Below the pieces are notes generated by a model, which was not told the DNA's origin, ran no database searches, and saw only the letters and a list, made by a program, of their open reading frames with translations. From assembly GCA_003175985.1 (NCBI GenBank), contig PSRJ01000162.1, positions 1-32,127 of the forward strand: a stretch of 32,127 bases of DNA. The letters are read 5' to 3'. The translations under genes were made by a program, and so were the position numbers. The number at the start of each line of letters is the position of its first letter. Within the stretch, counting starts at the first letter, position 1. Shown piece after piece: positions 30,771 through 32,127 of the stretch. Origin of the DNA: Terriglobia bacterium (GTDB lineage: Bacteria; Acidobacteriota; Terriglobia; Bryobacterales; Bryobacteraceae).

Positions 30771-32127
30771 TCGCGAAGGTTTCATCGCAGGTCACTTCTG
30801 GCTGAGCCGCCAGCAGGGCGTCGAGAAGACCAGCCTGATTCCGCCGGAAGCGGACGTGATCGGTTTCGGACGTTCCCAATCCGGCGAGCGCGCCAAAACG
30901 GTTCAGCCAGTCCTCCGGCAGCAGCCCGTAGGTGCCGTCGTCCAGCCGGACCATTTTCTCGCCGCGTTTCAGGGCGGCCAGGAGAGCCGGGAGTCGGACG
31001 GTAGTCTCCCCGTAGTCGACTTCGCCGTGGAGGCCGAACCAATCCACTCCGGAAGAGACCGCCACACGCACTGCCTGGGCGCGGCGAAAGGTTCTGCCTT
31101 CTGCTTCGATGTGCCAGCCGGCTTCCAGACAGGCGCGTGCGACAGCCGGCAGTTTCTTGGGCGGCAGCGTCCAGATCCGCTCGCGGCTCTCCCGCAGTTC
31201 GGAGAAGCCCAGTTGTCTCAGGAGGCTTTCGGCAGCATTCTCGCCCGCGAGGTCGCGCACCAGGAAGGTGCGGCTGGCGGGATCGTACAACCCGCGCGCC
31301 CCGGTCGAATCAGGGACGCGCCGGCCGCTATACTCAAACTCCAGCCGCGCCTGCAATCGCTCCTGCTCCCATGGATTCGGCTTCACCGCACGGATGGTAA
31401 GGCAAGGCCTTGCGGCGGAACTCAGTTCTTGATACCGGAGTTTCTCGGGGACTTCCAGGGAAGCGGCCGACGGATGTTCGAGGATGGCGGCCAGCAGTTG
31501 CTCGGCGTCGCTATCCGGGGCTTCAATGCACTTGACCTTCCGGAAGTAAGATAACCAGTCAAAGGCCGAGCCTTCGGCTAGCCGCGCCACCCGTCCCCGC
31601 GTGAAGACGAACCCTCCGTCCGTTACCAACACGGGTTCGGAAAGATCCAACTCCTCGTCACCGCGGTGCAGGTGCCCGGTAACGGAGCATTTGTTTCCCG
31701 TGGTACAAGCTAAACGCAGGCGAAATTGCCAGGGCTCGCCGTCATCCCATGCCAGCGGTAACAGATCATCGCTGTGTGGGACCAACTGCAGCATGGCGCG
31801 GCCAGTGGCGGCGATCAGCGGCATGATGGTGGCTGACAACGGATGTAAGACGCGATAACTGGTGGCAAGCGCCTCATAGGGGCTCGCGGACAGGAAGCCG
31901 TTATATCCTTGCACTCCCGCGAGCAATCCCATAATCTGGCGGTCGGCGGGAGGAAGGGAAAAAATCATGCTGCGCACCAGGCGAGGAAACGCCGGCTTCT
32001 TCCACCCGCCGGCGCGCTTCGGCTCCCGTGTCATTAAGGTGAAGACGAGCGCCCCACGGCTGGCATTGAAAGCATCCACTACGTAGAGCAGTTCCCGATT
32101 GGCGGGCCAGTTTTCCCAGCCCACGGT
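30763..32127 (-). pseudogene. SNF2-type helicase, N-terminal accessory part (cut by window edge)
   Basis: An open frame enters from the right edge and codes for the accessory region found before the ATPase of long bacterial SNF2 helicases. It includes AFNASRGALVFTLMTREPKR, ATGRAMLQLVPHSDDLLPL, LVRDLAGENAAESLLRQLGF, WFGLHGEVDYGETTVRLPAL and VRLDDGTYGLLPEDWLNRFG. It reaches CDETFARVR and then loses similarity. In intact relatives the RecA1 domain (Walker A with GKT, DEAH box), about 300 residues or more, follows here. None of it is present; the next recognisable sequence belongs to the end of that region, in another frame. The frame continues as nonsense to 30553. Confidence 0.82.

Noticed and set aside
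1..32127. CRISPR arrays, tRNA, rRNA, insertion sequences
   Set aside because: No regularly spaced repeats, cloverleaf-like sequences, rRNA segments or transposase frames with terminal repeats were seen.

Overview
The window looks like chromosome of an acidobacterium close to Bryobacterales/Solibacter. This is inferred from GC-rich codon use, Oar-type TonB-dependent receptors with an N-terminal carboxypeptidase-like domain, several secreted proteins carrying the DFSGIW/DLSGNW signature, many exported enzymes, and a minimal bacterial microcompartment (BMC) operon. No rRNA, tRNA, CRISPR array or intact mobile element was seen.

Layout. 1-931 (-) is the N-terminal part of a TonB receptor cut by the window edge. 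1107-3131 (+) holds a two-domain VOC protein and an exported protein of unknown function. 3178-5166 (-) is a compact BMC operon read aldolase, BMC-H shell hexamer, then three BMC-P vertex pentamers; a rhomboid protease diverges from it. 6101-7216 (-) is a MetE-like methyltransferase, followed by a second DFSGIW protein (+). 8238-11237 (-) is a 999-residue exported protein with a MepA/LAS-type zinc peptidase motif near its C-terminus. 11338-14401 has a Lys-rich mini-protein, a Tat-exported hydrolase, a PQQ-type sugar dehydrogenase and a cytochrome c'-like protein. 14487-16226 is a third DLSGNW protein. It is followed by a chimeric wreck: a kinase N-lobe remnant joined to a decayed copy of the DLSGNW gene's 3' end. 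16764-17921 is an NHL-repeat protein.

17911-22305 is the most interesting regulatory unit. A ChrB-like regulator (-) faces a DUF5916-type outer-membrane protein and an eight-haem cytochrome c (+). Both promoters overlap in about 45 bp and share one perfect 9-bp inverted repeat. The arrangement suggests ChrB-controlled extracytoplasmic electron transfer, possibly oxyanion-responsive; this is inference. After it come an AraC-type regulator, a SnoaL-like protein, a TonB-receptor relic, an AAA ATPase and a complete 1238-residue TonB receptor.

The right end (29522-32127) is decayed or badly sequenced: a DinB-family gene with two compensating frameshifts, and an SNF2-type helicase gene that lacks its whole ATP-binding domain and has an in-frame stop. 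Several intact genes lack a Shine-Dalgarno sequence and have a TANNNT box 6-14 nt before the start codon, so leaderless or nearly leaderless mRNAs seem common.
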